40,205 nt of DNA from Bacillota bacterium (GCA_017432725.1 JAFRIQ010000010.1:1-40205); one strand, 5' to 3'. Positions 14,565 through 23,819 are shown, counted from the stretch's first letter. Numbers and translations are program-made. Notes: generated by a model from the sequence alone, not told the origin.

Positions 14565-15236
14565 ATGAGTTACGTTTTTCTCGCGCTCTTTGCAGCCGCC
14601 AGCCTGGTGCATCTTTATCACAGCTGGCTCAACGACAGGAAGAAACGGGCTGTTACCAAGCCCCTGCTTCTTCTGTTCCTTACCTTGTATTACTGTACAT
14701 CGGCGGCGTCCGTGAACGTCTTCCTGCTCCTGGCCCTGGTGACCAGCTGGCTCGGAGACGTGCTGCTGATCCCCACCGGGCATAAATGGTTCACCATAGG
14801 AGGGATCAGTTTCCTTCTTTCCCACGTATTTTTCATAGGAGCATATTTCAGAAATATAGACTTCTCCCAGGTCAGATGGGTGATCGTAGCGCCCTTGGCC
14901 GTTCTTTATGTCAGCATAAGCATCCTTATCATCAGAGCTGTCAGGGACAATACGCCCAAAAGCATGGTGCTTCCCATGAACTTCTATCTGTTCTGCAACA
15001 GCGCCATGAACATCTTCGCTCTGATGCAGCTCATGAGCTACCAAAGCCTTGGAGGCTGGCTGGCTGTGCTGGGAGCAGGTCTTTTCTTTGCATCCGACTG
15101 CAGTCTGTTCCTGGTGAGGTATCACGCCAAGCCGGACGTCATATTCAAAAAGCATTTTACCGTCATGCTCACCTATCTTCTGGGAGAGTTCCTCATAGTC
15201 CAGGGCATGCTGGAACTTCTCGGAAAGAAACTGTAA
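14565..15236 (+). CDS. Lysoplasmalogenase-like membrane protein (YhhN family)
   Basis: A 223-residue, very hydrophobic protein with about eight membrane helices. The TSWLGDVLLI stretch near residue 65 holds the GD pair typical of YhhN/TMEM86 proteins, some of which cleave the vinyl-ether bond of lysoplasmalogens. Plasmalogens are common in anaerobic clostridia, which fits. The frame is open further upstream (from 14511), but the ATG at 14565 is preceded by GAGGTG and begins right before the first helix. A lipid kinase gene follows 19 bases downstream, so the pair may act in membrane lipid turnover. Activity is inferred from the family. Confidence 0.78.
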   Translation: MSYVFLALFAAASLVHLYHSWLNDRKKRAVTKPLLLLFLTLYYCTSAASVNVFLLLALVTSWLGDVLLIPTGHKWFTIGGISFLLSHVFFIGAYFRNIDFSQVRWVIVAPLAVLYVSISILIIRAVRDNTPKSMVLPMNFYLFCNSAMNIFALMQLMSYQSLGGWLAVLGAGLFFASDCSLFLVRYHAKPDVIFKKHFTVMLTYLLGEFLIVQGMLELLGKKL

Positions 15237-15255
15237 GGAAAAAGGAGGCTGTATT

Positions 15256-16161
15256 ATGGAATACGTATTTGTAGCGAATCCGAAAGCCGGAAGCGGCGAA
15301 GGTATAGGGAATATAGAGAAGGCCATGGAGACCCTTCCGGAAAAGGAACATTGCTCCATGTATCTGACCCGGGCCGTGGGGGATGCCACGACCTACGTGA
15401 AAAGCTGGCTTAAAAACCATCCGGGCGAAGAGGTCCGCTTCATTGCCTGCGGCGGAGACGGCACCATCAACGAAGTATTCAACGGAGCCGCGGGGGCGGA
15501 AAACGTCAGCGTGACCTGCTATCCCTGCGGAAGCGGGAACGACTTCGTGAAAGCTTTCGGCGGACAGGAAAAGTTCTCGGATATACAGAAACTGCTGGAA
15601 GCTCCCGTAAGACCTCTTGACCTTCTCAAGGTCGGCGAAAGGTATTCGAACAACGTGGTGAACTTCGGTTTCGATACCACCGTAGCCATAACAGTCAACG
15701 AGGACAGGGCGAAGACCGGTCACGGCAGCAAGAGCTCATACACCAAGGGCATCGTGAAAGCCCTCATAACGAGCATGAACAACACGGCGAAGGTATGGGC
15801 TGACGGAGAGCTCCTGAATCCAGACGGAAAGTTCCTGCTCTGCACGGTTGCCAACGGGCAGTACGTCGGAGGCTCTTTCAAATGCGCGCCAAGGGCAAGA
15901 ACTGACGACGGGCTCATCGAGGTGTGCCTCGTAAAGCCCATTTCCAGGCTGCGCTTCCCGAAGCTCCTCGGACCGTATACCGCAGGAAAGCATCTGGACG
16001 ATCCGGCTATGAAAGACGTCATCATTTACAGACAGGCGAAGAAGGTGGACGTTTCGGCGCCGGAAGGTTTCGCATATTCACTGGACGGCGAGATAATTTA
16101 CGAAAGCGAATTCTCAGTGGAGATAGTACCGGGCGCCATAAATCTGGCAGTGCCGGAATAG
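15256..16161 (+). CDS. Diacylglycerol kinase-family lipid kinase (YegS/DagK-like)
   Basis: A 301-residue soluble kinase of the DAGK catalytic family, which phosphorylates diacylglycerol or a related lipid with ATP. The nucleotide-binding motif GGDGTINEVFNG lies at about residues 63-74 and the PCGSGNDFVKA motif at about 93-103. The C-terminal lobe shows SLDGEI near the end, normal for the family. Start ATG 15256 has AAAGGAGG upstream. It probably shares a transcript with the YhhN-like gene. Lipid substrate is not defined by sequence; recycling of diacylglycerol from lipoteichoic acid synthesis is the usual role in Firmicutes. Confidence 0.9.
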   Translation: MEYVFVANPKAGSGEGIGNIEKAMETLPEKEHCSMYLTRAVGDATTYVKSWLKNHPGEEVRFIACGGDGTINEVFNGAAGAENVSVTCYPCGSGNDFVKAFGGQEKFSDIQKLLEAPVRPLDLLKVGERYSNNVVNFGFDTTVAITVNEDRAKTGHGSKSSYTKGIVKALITSMNNTAKVWADGELLNPDGKFLLCTVANGQYVGGSFKCAPRARTDDGLIEVCLVKPISRLRFPKLLGPYTAGKHLDDPAMKDVIIYRQAKKVDVSAPEGFAYSLDGEIIYESEFSVEIVPGAINLAVPE

Positions 16162-16181
16162 AAAAAAGGATCACAGAAATA

Positions 16182-16216
16182 AAAAAGGGAGCGGCACCGC
16201 CGCTCCCTTATTTTTT
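16182..16216. terminator. Bidirectional terminator between lipid kinase and hpf
   Basis: GGGAGCGGC (16187-16195), loop ACC, GCCGCTCCC (16199-16207), flanked by A6 on the left and TTATTTTTT on the right. It can stop transcription from both converging genes. Confidence 0.9.
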
Positions 16217-16219
16217 CTT

Positions 16220-16747
16220 CTACTTAGTTATGAGCAGACCGTAGCCTCCGTGATTTCTCTTGTAGACTATGTTGGTCGTGCCTGTTTCGGAATCCGCATA
16301 GGCGAAGAAACTGTGGTCCAGAAGCTCCATCTGGAGTATGGCTTCGTCTCTCGTCATGGCCGTGAGCTCTATCTCCTTCGTCCTTACGACGCCCTGATCT
16401 TCCACCGCATCGGGAACATCGGGGATCTCGGAGATGTAGACTTCCTTGACATCCTTGTGACGTTTTACCAGCTTGCCCTTGAGCCTGGACATCTGAGTAG
16501 AGAGTTTGTCGATGACCTTGTCGAGACAGAAGTAAAGATCTGCGCTTGACTCTTCTGCGCGGAAGTTCAGAGATCCGGCATGGATCGTGGCTTCCATTTT
16601 CGCAAGCCCGGACTTTTCTTCGCTGAGCATTATCACCGCTTCAGTATCCTGGGAGAAATACTTGTCCAGCCTGGACATCTTGTTTGTAATGGTCGCTGCC
16701 AGCCTGTCGCTGGGATTTACGTTTTTGCTGTTTATTACTACGTTCAT
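16220..16747 (-). CDS. hpf: Ribosome hibernation promoting factor, long form
   Basis: A 175-residue long-form HPF. The N-terminal domain (about 1-100, starting MNVVINSKNVNPSDRL) binds the decoding centre of idle 30S subunits. The C-terminal domain (about 115-175, ending near IVYKRNHGGYGLL) dimerises so that 70S ribosomes pair into inactive 100S particles. Both parts and the linker are complete and the length is typical of Firmicutes. GGGAGGTG lies upstream of the ATG at 16747. It is monocistronic between convergent and divergent neighbours. Confidence 0.95.
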   Translation of the reverse strand: MNVVINSKNVNPSDRLAATITNKMSRLDKYFSQDTEAVIMLSEEKSGLAKMEATIHAGSLNFRAEESSADLYFCLDKVIDKLSTQMSRLKGKLVKRHKDVKEVYISEIPDVPDAVEDQGVVRTKEIELTAMTRDEAILQMELLDHSFFAYADSETGTTNIVYKRNHGGYGLLITK

Positions 16748-16821
16748 ATCAGCACCTCCCTCTGTCTATATTTTACATCAAAACAAACAGGACTTGTATC
16801 CTTTTTCATTTGAATTTAATG

Positions 16822-16830
16822 TGATATACT
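16822..16830 (+). promoter_or_regulatory. Extended -10 promoter of the NusG-II gene
   Basis: TGATATACT is a TGn-extended -10 with TATACT at 16825-16830. No good -35 is visible. Transcription would start near 16836-16838, almost on the ATG at 16839. Confidence 0.5.
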
Positions 16831-16838
16831 GACTGTGT

Positions 16839-17276
16839 ATGGAAAAGAAGATGATAACAAAGGCTGATATCGTGCTTGCTGTAGTACTGCTGGTCCTGGG
16901 ACTCTGCAGTCCTTTTTTCTTGCGCACTGCGCAGGGCGAAGCCAGCCGCGTGATCATCACGGTGGACGGTGAGCAGCTGGGAAGCTTCGACCTCTCGGAA
17001 AACAGGACCGTCGCGGTCGTTGAAAGCGGAGGGGAAGGAAGCGGAAAGGCAATGCTCAAAGTCCTTGCAAAGGGCGAAGATCCCGGCGAGGATGTCCTCA
17101 ACCTCATAGTCATAGAAGGCGGAGCTGCGAGAGTCGTACAGGCCAGCTGCGGCGGACAGGACTGCGTGAAGATGGGTTCCATCTCAAGGTCCGGAGAAGT
17201 CATAGCCTGTCTTCCCCACAAAATGCTGATAAGTATCACCGGAGACGGGGAATCCCCCGACGTTATCATCAAATAG
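16839..17276 (+). CDS. NusG domain II-containing membrane-anchored protein
   Basis: A 145-residue protein with one N-terminal membrane helix (about 9-28) and a small beta domain outside (about 35-142) of the NusG_II family: SCGGQDCVKMGSIS then EVIACLPHKMLISI. The two cysteines in SCGGQDC and the later CLPHK are the family signature. Such proteins are often encoded beside Gx transporters and flavin or quinone related genes, and here the Gx gene follows 5 bases later. Exact function is unknown. The ATG at 16839 has no ribosome site and would be nearly leaderless; an in-frame ATG at 16851 is an alternative. Confidence 0.85.
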   Translation: MEKKMITKADIVLAVVLLVLGLCSPFFLRTAQGEASRVIITVDGEQLGSFDLSENRTVAVVESGGEGSGKAMLKVLAKGEDPGEDVLNLIVIEGGAARVVQASCGGQDCVKMGSISRSGEVIACLPHKMLISITGDGESPDVIIK

Positions 17277-17281
17277 AGGAC

Positions 17282-17800
17282 ATGGCGGAAAGAAAAAGCA
17301 CCAAAGTAACCAAAAGACTTGCGGTATGCGCAGCCCTTACGGCGCTGGCGCTCATCTTTTCGTACGTGGAAGTCCTCATACCCTTTTCCTTCGGAATACC
17401 GGGAATAAAGCTGGGCCTTGCCAATATAGTGGTGCTCATAAGCATATACACCCTGGGCCCCAAATACGGGCTGTTCATCAACATCGCCAGGATATGCCTT
17501 TCGGCACTCATGTTCGGGAATACCTTCTCAGCCCTCTACGCCCTGTCAGGCGGTCTTCTTTCCCTTGCCGTTATGCTGCTGACAAAGAAAGCGGGCATAT
17601 TCTCCGTCATAGGCGTGTCCATGGCGGGAGGGGTGTTCCACAACCTGGGCCAGCTCATGGTGGCCGTAGCCGTCATGCAGACGGTAAAGATAATGTACTA
17701 TTTCCCGGTACTGCTCATATCGGGAATGATAACCGGGATACTGACGGGCTTCATAGCAGCCCTCGTGCTCCGGGCGCTAAGACAAGTAAGTTATAACTAG
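17282..17800 (+). CDS. Gx transporter family protein (Hpre_diP_synt_I)
   Basis: A 172-residue integral membrane protein with about five helices, once annotated as heptaprenyl diphosphate synthase component I. Family features include GIPGIKLGLANIVVL near residue 38 and AGGVFHNLGQLMVA near 115. It resembles ECF S-component folds and may take up an isoprenoid-linked or small-molecule substrate. That is inference, as the real substrate is not established for me. GAGG lies four bases before the ATG. It sits between the NusG-II gene and pnuC in a compact operon. Confidence 0.86.
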   Translation: MAERKSTKVTKRLAVCAALTALALIFSYVEVLIPFSFGIPGIKLGLANIVVLISIYTLGPKYGLFINIARICLSALMFGNTFSALYALSGGLLSLAVMLLTKKAGIFSVIGVSMAGGVFHNLGQLMVAVAVMQTVKIMYYFPVLLISGMITGILTGFIAALVLRALRQVSYN

Positions 17801-17807
17801 AGAAAAA

Positions 17808-18620
17808 ATGAAAGAAATCCAAACAAAAGAGATCAAAAACCCCATCGTAAGATTCCTCAACTACCTTACCACTTATGAGAAGTGGTATCTGTTCCTGGCT
17901 CTGGCCATATCTACGGTATGCGCCATCCTTTTCCCCGAAGAAGACGTTAACGGAGTCCACGGCAGCATAATAATGACGCTGCTCCTCATATATACCTGGC
18001 TCAACGTGACCTGCGAGCTCCTCATATCCAAGCAGGATAAATGGAACTTCATAGTGTCCATTTTCATAGAGCTTACTGAGATAGCCATGTACTGGATACT
18101 CGGCTACAGGTTCGCCACCATGGTCACGGTGGTATTCTTCTGGCTTCCCATAGACGTCGTTTCCTTCATAGTCTGGAAGAAACATCCCGACAGGGTGGAA
18201 AAGCAGAAGACGGAAGTAAGGCAGCTGACAGGCTGGCAGAGAGTGGCTGTTATCGCAGGCATAGTGATCTGGACGGTGGCAATAGGCACCCTCATAGTGA
18301 AAGTCACCGACGGTCTTGCGGAGACCACGGACATATTCGACGAGACGGAAAGAACCAAAGCCATAGTGGTCTGCTATCTGGACGCCATGGTGTCCGCTCT
18401 GGACATCTGCAACGGGACCTTCATCCTTCTCCGCTACAGAGAGCAGTGGATAGCCTGGTATCTGGAAGTCATATTCGACGCGATCTGCGTGGTGCTCGGC
18501 GGACAGTACGTACTGCTGGTCCTTACAGCTGCGTATCTCACCAATACCACCTACGGTTTCATCAAGTGGGGAAGATACATAGAGGCACACCAAAAGGAAA
18601 ACAGCCCGGCCGCAGATTGA
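17808..18620 (+). CDS. pnuC: Nicotinamide riboside/mononucleotide transporter PnuC family
   Basis: A 270-residue membrane protein with about seven helices. The family hallmarks are FFWLPIDVVSFIVW-KHPD in the middle (about residues 105-125) and LVLTAAYLTNTTYGFIKWGR near the C terminus. PnuC facilitates entry of nicotinamide riboside for NAD salvage. It starts 7 bases after the Gx gene with a weak ribosome site, so co-transcription is likely. No NiaR site or riboswitch was seen in front. Its stop codon overlaps the -35 of the next gene. Confidence 0.88.
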   Translation: MKEIQTKEIKNPIVRFLNYLTTYEKWYLFLALAISTVCAILFPEEDVNGVHGSIIMTLLLIYTWLNVTCELLISKQDKWNFIVSIFIELTEIAMYWILGYRFATMVTVVFFWLPIDVVSFIVWKKHPDRVEKQKTEVRQLTGWQRVAVIAGIVIWTVAIGTLIVKVTDGLAETTDIFDETERTKAIVVCYLDAMVSALDICNGTFILLRYREQWIAWYLEVIFDAICVVLGGQYVLLVLTAAYLTNTTYGFIKWGRYIEAHQKENSPAAD

Positions 18621-18645
18621 AGGCGGGGAAAGAGCGTGATATAAT
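18617..18645 (+). promoter_or_regulatory. Promoter of the AI-2E family gene
   Basis: TTGAAG (18617-18622), 17-base spacer, TATAAT (18640-18645) with TG before it. The -35 lies over the stop codon of pnuC, so the next gene can be expressed independently of the operon. Confidence 0.7.
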
Positions 18646-18678
18646 CAGGATACTCGGGATTTAGGAGATATTCGCGGA

Positions 18679-19887
18679 ATGGCAGACTTGGAAGAAAGAA
18701 AAGTTAAGATAAAGAACCCCTGGATAAAGGGCATGCTTGCCGGATTCGGAGCGCTGGCTCTGGCGATCCTTCTTTTCCTGCTGCTCTACAACATGGATAT
18801 CGTGTCCCAGGGCTTCAGGAAAGCTATGTCCATACTCAGGCCTTTCATCATAGGCGGAGCCATAGCTTATCTTCTTTGCCCTCTTTGCAACAGCGCTGAG
18901 AGATGGTTCGAAAAACTGCTTCCGCAGAAGATAAAGAAATGGGCCAACGGATTCGCCGTGGCCGTCTCCGTTATCTTCCTGGTCGCCATAGTATATCTGC
19001 TGATCATAATGATCATACCGCAGCTGTATACCAGCATAGTCACCCTTACGGAGACCCTGCCAGCTCAGGCGGAAAAATTCATGAGGGATATCATGCGGAT
19101 GCTCGACGACAACGAGACCATAGCCGGATACGTGAATACCATTTACGAAAACCTGCGCAGGGCTTTCGACAACTGGATCAACAACAAGCTGCTGCCGGAT
19201 ATGTCGACCATAATAAGCGGCGTGGGGACGGGTGTGAAATCCGTCATATCTGTTCTCCTCGATACTATTATAGGCGTCATAGTCGCAGTATACTGCCTTT
19301 CGGGAAGAAGGACCTTCGCCCGTCAGGCAAAAATGGTGCTTTACAGCATCACCGGTCAGAGATGGGGAGATATCCTGAGAGACGAAGCCGGCTACGCCGA
19401 CAAGATGTTCAATAGTTTCTTAAGCGGCAAGTTCGTGGATTCGGCCATCATAGGGGTCATCTGCTACCTCTTCTGTATCATAGCCCGGATGCCCAACTCT
19501 CTGCTGGTATCGGTCATCATAGGCATAACGAATATAATCCCGTTCTTCGGTCCATTCATCGGAGCAATACCCATGTCCCTGCTCATACTCATCGAGGATC
19601 CTATGAAGGCGCTCATCTTCGCCATCTTCATCCTCATACTCCAGCAGATCGACGGGAACATCATAGGACCCAAGATCCTGGGAGACAGCACGGGGCTTTC
19701 GAGTTTCTGGGTGCTCTTTGCCATCATGGTATTCGGAGGAGTATTCGGATTCATAGGAATGATCATAGGAGTTCCTCTCTTTGCGGTCATATACGATATA
19801 CTTGAGAAGCTGATCAAGAGAGGACTTGCCAGAAAGAACATAGCGGAAGAGAAGTACGCGGTACCGGACGAAGCGCCGGAAGAATAG
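18679..19887 (+). CDS. AI-2E family transporter-like membrane protein
   Basis: A 402-residue membrane protein of the AI-2E/PerM family. About eight helices: two at the N terminus (near 18-38 and 52-72), one near 90-115, a soluble helical stretch at about 120-190, then helices to residue 375. The block NSLLVSVIIGITNIIPFFGPFIGAIP near 275-300 is the conserved family motif. Family members have been linked to AI-2 export and to sodium/proton exchange; the substrate here is unknown. TAGGAG lies 12 bases before the ATG. Followed by a terminator. Confidence 0.9.
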   Translation: MADLEERKVKIKNPWIKGMLAGFGALALAILLFLLLYNMDIVSQGFRKAMSILRPFIIGGAIAYLLCPLCNSAERWFEKLLPQKIKKWANGFAVAVSVIFLVAIVYLLIIMIIPQLYTSIVTLTETLPAQAEKFMRDIMRMLDDNETIAGYVNTIYENLRRAFDNWINNKLLPDMSTIISGVGTGVKSVISVLLDTIIGVIVAVYCLSGRRTFARQAKMVLYSITGQRWGDILRDEAGYADKMFNSFLSGKFVDSAIIGVICYLFCIIARMPNSLLVSVIIGITNIIPFFGPFIGAIPMSLLILIEDPMKALIFAIFILILQQIDGNIIGPKILGDSTGLSSFWVLFAIMVFGGVFGFIGMIIGVPLFAVIYDILEKLIKRGLARKNIAEEKYAVPDEAPEE

Positions 19888-19899
19888 ATAGGACAGATG

Positions 19900-19926
19900 C
19901 GGAGCCCGGCGGCTCCGTTTTTGTTT
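19900..19926 (+). terminator. Rho-independent terminator after AI-2E gene
   Basis: CGGAGCC, loop CGGC, GGCTCCG, then TTTTTGTTTT, 12 bases after the stop. Confidence 0.88.
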
Positions 19927-19956
19927 TCACTGCCCCGAAAAAATGCAAAATATTCC

Positions 19957-20032
19957 TTGTTTTTAGCACGGTTATTCATATATAATGAATATATTGTCAA
20001 ATATACATATTTTTATTCATCGATTGTATAAT
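19957..20032 (+). promoter_or_regulatory. AT-rich promoter region of the surface-protein gene
   Basis: Two possible promoters: TTGTTT (19957-19962), 18-base spacer, TATAAT (19981-19986); and a TG-extended TATAAT at 20027-20032. The first -10 lies inside the inverted repeat ATTCAT-ATATA-ATGAAT (19974-19990), a possible operator. The gene follows with GGAGG eight bases before its ATG. Confidence 0.45.
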
Positions 20033-20063
20033 TTTGCATATCTGAGATCAATGGAGGCGCATC

Positions 20064-23000
20064 ATGAGAGTTAAACGGATCTTTGCAATGATTCTGGCGT
20101 TCATGCTGGTGTTCAGCATACTGCCGGCAACTGTTTTTGCAGAGGAAGTTGGAACCTATACCGTAAAGCATACTATACAGATCACCGGTACGGGTAAAGT
20201 AACGTCAACACTATATAACGACGAGAAGACCTTCGAACATACCGGCAGTGGTACTGCTTCGTACACACATACCGTAACAGTTCCGGCGGATAAACCTTGC
20301 CGTTATCAAATGACGGCAATATCCAATGAAGTCTATGGTTTTGCGGGCTGGTACAAAAACGGAAAATTAGAGCATTCAATGATGGATTATTTTAATATGC
20401 AGCCCGGTTATGCAGTTTCGAGCCCGGAGGCCGGTCAAACCTACGAAGTACCTACTCATGAGGCAAAGTTCGTCGAGCGCAGATACAGTGTGAAGATCCA
20501 CTTCGTGGCTGAAGAGGGCGGATTGGTAAGTCCTGAGCTCTATGAACAACAGAATATTCCGGCAGATAGATGGGAAAGCTTTTCGAGTACTGCGACTCCC
20601 GATAAGCACCATGACTTTGCGGGCTGGTACTATAACGGGAATTTGTTCTCAGAAGATGAAACAATGACGGATAAGGTCAACAGCACATATCTTTATGATC
20701 TTATAGAAAGGACCTATACTGCTAAGTTCACACCTAAATCATACGGTATAGCGTTTGTCGATCCCGACAACGGACATATTTTCGCTGTGGGAGAATATCT
20801 GTATGGCACACCCGTGTCAGAGATCTACGTCCCCGAACCATATGAAAAGGAAGGTCTTGCTTTTGTCGGTTGGAAGGATCTGGAGACCGGGTTTTGGCTT
20901 CAGGATGTCATTGGTTCGGCAACATATGTTGCGCAGTACACCGACCAGTACTATACCGTCAGTGCTTCCTTCAACACGGAAGGAAACGGTTCCGTAACTC
21001 CGGCATCGTTCAGCAAGAGAATACCTGTAGGACAGTCAGTTTCGTTCTCCAGCACGGCGACGCCGGATGAGGGGAACAATTTCCTTGGCTGGTACAAAAA
21101 CGGTCAGCTGTATACGAAAGACGCTACCATGACGGACAGTTTCAGCAGCTCAATTTTACATGAGGTCCTTTCTACTACTTATACCGCGAAATTCGAACCC
21201 ATCAAATATGCAGTGACCGTAAACAGCGGCAGTGGAAGCGGAAACTATGCAGCTGGATCGGATGTCGATATCGAAGCAAATGCGGCTGAAACAGGCATGC
21301 GTTTCAAAGAGTGGGAAGGCGCTGGCGGTTTGACATTTGTTTTAGGAGATGCAAACAGCTCGAAGGCGACTTTCAAAATGCCTGCCGGAGAAGTTACTTT
21401 GACGGCGACATACGAGGTAATTCCTCCTTCATACATTGTGACTGTAAACGGAGGATCCGGCAGTGGAAGCTATGAAGAGGGACAGGAAGTCAGCATCAAG
21501 GCGAATGTTTCTGAGGGAATGCGTTTCTTAAAATGGGAAGCACCAGAAGATCTGGTCTTTACCCAAGGAAGTGTAACCAGCGAAGAAGCAACATTCAAGA
21601 TGCCGGCGAAAGTCGTGGAGATCACAGCTGTATGTGAAGAGATCCCATCTCACAATGTGACGGTGACAGGAGGCACGGGAACAGGAGAATACAAAGAAGG
21701 GGCACTGGTCAGCATCAAAGCTGATACTCCTGAATTCGGCAAGATTTTCAAAGAATGGAGCGGAGCTGAAGAACTTGAGTTTACCCAAGGCAGTGCATCC
21801 AGCGAAGAGGCGACATTCAAGATGCCGACCAAAGATGTAGAGCTCATTGCAACATATGAGAATATAGTAAGCGACTGGGCAACCCTTAAGGCCGAACTCG
21901 AAGCCGGCAGATCCGTAAAACTGTTCTGCGACATTACTCGCGATGCGGCGGAGAATATATACGTCCAAGGAACTGTCTCCTTGGATCTAAACGGCCATAC
22001 GATATACGGCTATGAAAACAACGAGGATACATGGGCCGGTTACAGTATTTTAGTAGTCGAAGACGGAGATACCTTGACCGTAACTGACAGTAGCACGGAA
22101 AAGACAGGCTGTATAATAAATGTATGGGGGACGGATGTAATTTCCGTTTATGGCACAGATGCTGATAACTATGGAAGCTTCGTACTCGCATCGGGGACAG
22201 TGGGCGGACCGTCAACAGCGGTTTATGTCGGTGGGTACGGTCACTTCATGATGACAGGCGGCAGTATAAATACCGGCGGTGGATCAGGTGTAAGCATTGA
22301 TAGCTTCGGTGTCTTCACGATGCAAGGCGGCAGCATTAAGGGTAATCTCGAGGGTGTGGTCATCACTTTCCCGTCAGCATCTTTTAACGTTAGCGGAGAC
22401 GTCGATATCACAGGAAATACTGATAAAGATATCAGCTTATTCAGGCTCGAAGGCGGCAAGTTCAACCCCATCCATATAGAAGGGCCTTTAGCGGAGACCG
22501 CAAGGATAGGAATATATGCCGAGGGTGATGCTGATGACTTTACCGCTTACGAAAGCGAAGAAGAAAACGAAGATATAGTATTCACGGATGGGTTAAAAGA
22601 TAACGGAAATATAGATAACTTTGTTAGCAACAGAGAAGATCTCGCTTTTGGTGTCAGCGAAAACGGCGAATTAGCCATTAGAAAAGGATATAAGCTGACA
22701 GTCAGTGGCGGCTCTGGAAGCGGCCTTTACTATAAAGGTGAGGAGGTAACAATCAAAGCAGACGATCCGGCTGAAGGTATGCGCTTCAAAGAATGGGAAG
22801 GCGAAGATATAGATGATGTATCTTTTGTAGCAAGCGATAAGTATAGTTCTGAGGCAACGATAAAGATGCCTGGAAGCGAGCTGACGCTCACGGCAACATA
22901 TGAAGAGATACCGCCTACGTATAAACTGACTGTGGAGAATGGCTTCGGAGGCGGTGATTACGAAGAGGGAACGGTTATAACCATCAAAGCAGATGATCCG

Positions 23001-23759
23001 GCTGAAGGCATGCGGTTCAAGGAGTGGGCAGGCGCAGACGGAGTCGAATTTACCAAAGGGGATAGGACAAGCTCTGAAGCGACAATAAAGATGCCGGCTC
23101 ATGCCGTAACTTTAACTGCTACCTACGAGGAGATACCCGTTACGGTCTACAAGGTCACAGTAACAAATGACGGAAACGGCACGGCTTCAGCCGATAAGGC
23201 GGAAGGTCCTTCGGGAACTGAAGTCACCCTGACGGCTACACCTAAGACCGGATATAAGCTTAAAGAATGGCAGGTGGTCAAAGGCGGAGTATCTGTTAGG
23301 GACAATAAGTTCACTATAGGAACGGAGGATGTGGAGATAAAGGCCGTGTTCGAAGCTGTAAGTGACAGCGGAAACGGAGACGGAAACGGGACTGGAAACG
23401 GCGATACGGGCTCCGGAAACGGCGGCAGCAATGGATCTGGTTCTGATACCGGAACAGGAACTGGTACGGATGTCGGCAGCGGCAATGGCACCGGCAGCGG
23501 CAGCGGTGACGGCGGAAATGACGGCGCTGCGGAGAATGGCGTTACTACGATCGGAGCGGTGGACGGAAACGGAAGCGGCAATGCCCCTGAAGGCAGCGGC
23601 TCCGAAAGCAGCGAAGGCAGCGCATCCATTACTTCTGCCGAAGTCAATGACGGAGAAAATACAAAGAGCCACGCCAAATTGTGGATCGGACTTTCGGCTC
23701 TGGCCGTCCTTATCATTGCCTGTGCATTGATCTTGATGAAGCGCAAACAGGGCAAATAG
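20064..23759 (+). CDS. Large surface protein with InlB-like B repeats and a beta-helix-like centre
   Basis: A 1231-residue secreted, membrane-anchored protein. A signal peptide (about 1-27, cleavage after TVFA) is followed by four divergent B-repeat units (about 30-375, with GWYKNG or GWK cores) and three more (381-602, with FKEW/LKW and FKMP cores). The middle (602-838) has short repeats rich in Gly such as GGSINTGGGSG and MQGGSIKG, suggesting a parallel beta-helix. Three further B-repeats follow (876-1100), then a Gly/Ser/Asn/Thr/Asp linker (about 1100-1185) and a membrane helix (about 1203-1225) with a KRKQGK tail. There is no LPXTG. It is probably an adhesin. Its A+T content is higher than that of neighbours and it stands alone between terminators, in keeping with an accessory gene. 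Confidence 0.88.
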   Translation: MRVKRIFAMILAFMLVFSILPATVFAEEVGTYTVKHTIQITGTGKVTSTLYNDEKTFEHTGSGTASYTHTVTVPADKPCRYQMTAISNEVYGFAGWYKNGKLEHSMMDYFNMQPGYAVSSPEAGQTYEVPTHEAKFVERRYSVKIHFVAEEGGLVSPELYEQQNIPADRWESFSSTATPDKHHDFAGWYYNGNLFSEDETMTDKVNSTYLYDLIERTYTAKFTPKSYGIAFVDPDNGHIFAVGEYLYGTPVSEIYVPEPYEKEGLAFVGWKDLETGFWLQDVIGSATYVAQYTDQYYTVSASFNTEGNGSVTPASFSKRIPVGQSVSFSSTATPDEGNNFLGWYKNGQLYTKDATMTDSFSSSILHEVLSTTYTAKFEPIKYAVTVNSGSGSGNYAAGSDVDIEANAAETGMRFKEWEGAGGLTFVLGDANSSKATFKMPAGEVTLTATYEVIPPSYIVTVNGGSGSGSYEEGQEVSIKANVSEGMRFLKWEAPEDLVFTQGSVTSEEATFKMPAKVVEITAVCEEIPSHNVTVTGGTGTGEYKEGALVSIKADTPEFGKIFKEWSGAEELEFTQGSASSEEATFKMPTKDVELIATYENIVSDWATLKAELEAGRSVKLFCDITRDAAENIYVQGTVSLDLNGHTIYGYENNEDTWAGYSILVVEDGDTLTVTDSSTEKTGCIINVWGTDVISVYGTDADNYGSFVLASGTVGGPSTAVYVGGYGHFMMTGGSINTGGGSGVSIDSFGVFTMQGGSIKGNLEGVVITFPSASFNVSGDVDITGNTDKDISLFRLEGGKFNPIHIEGPLAETARIGIYAEGDADDFTAYESEEENEDIVFTDGLKDNGNIDNFVSNREDLAFGVSENGELAIRKGYKLTVSGGSGSGLYYKGEEVTIKADDPAEGMRFKEWEGEDIDDVSFVASDKYSSEATIKMPGSELTLTATYEEIPPTYKLTVENGFGGGDYEEGTVITIKADDPAEGMRFKEWAGADGVEFTKGDRTSSEATIKMPAHAVTLTATYEEIPVTVYKVTVTNDGNGTASADKAEGPSGTEVTLTATPKTGYKLKEWQVVKGGVSVRDNKFTIGTEDVEIKAVFEAVSDSGNGDGNGTGNGDTGSGNGGSNGSGSDTGTGTGTDVGSGNGTGSGSGDGGNDGAAENGVTTIGAVDGNGSGNAPEGSGSESSEGSASITSAEVNDGENTKSHAKLWIGLSALAVLIIACALILMKRKQGK

Positions 23760-23787
23760 CTTAAAAGCACATTGAATAAAACGAGAT

Positions 23788-23819
23788 GCGCAGCCCTTTT
23801 CAGGGCTGCGCTTTGTTTT
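23788..23819 (+). terminator. Terminator after the surface-protein gene
   Basis: GCGCAGCCC, loop TTTTCA, GGGCTGCGC, then TTTGTTTT. It lies between converging genes and may also slow transcription arriving from comF, though the T tract is better on the plus strand. Confidence 0.85.
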
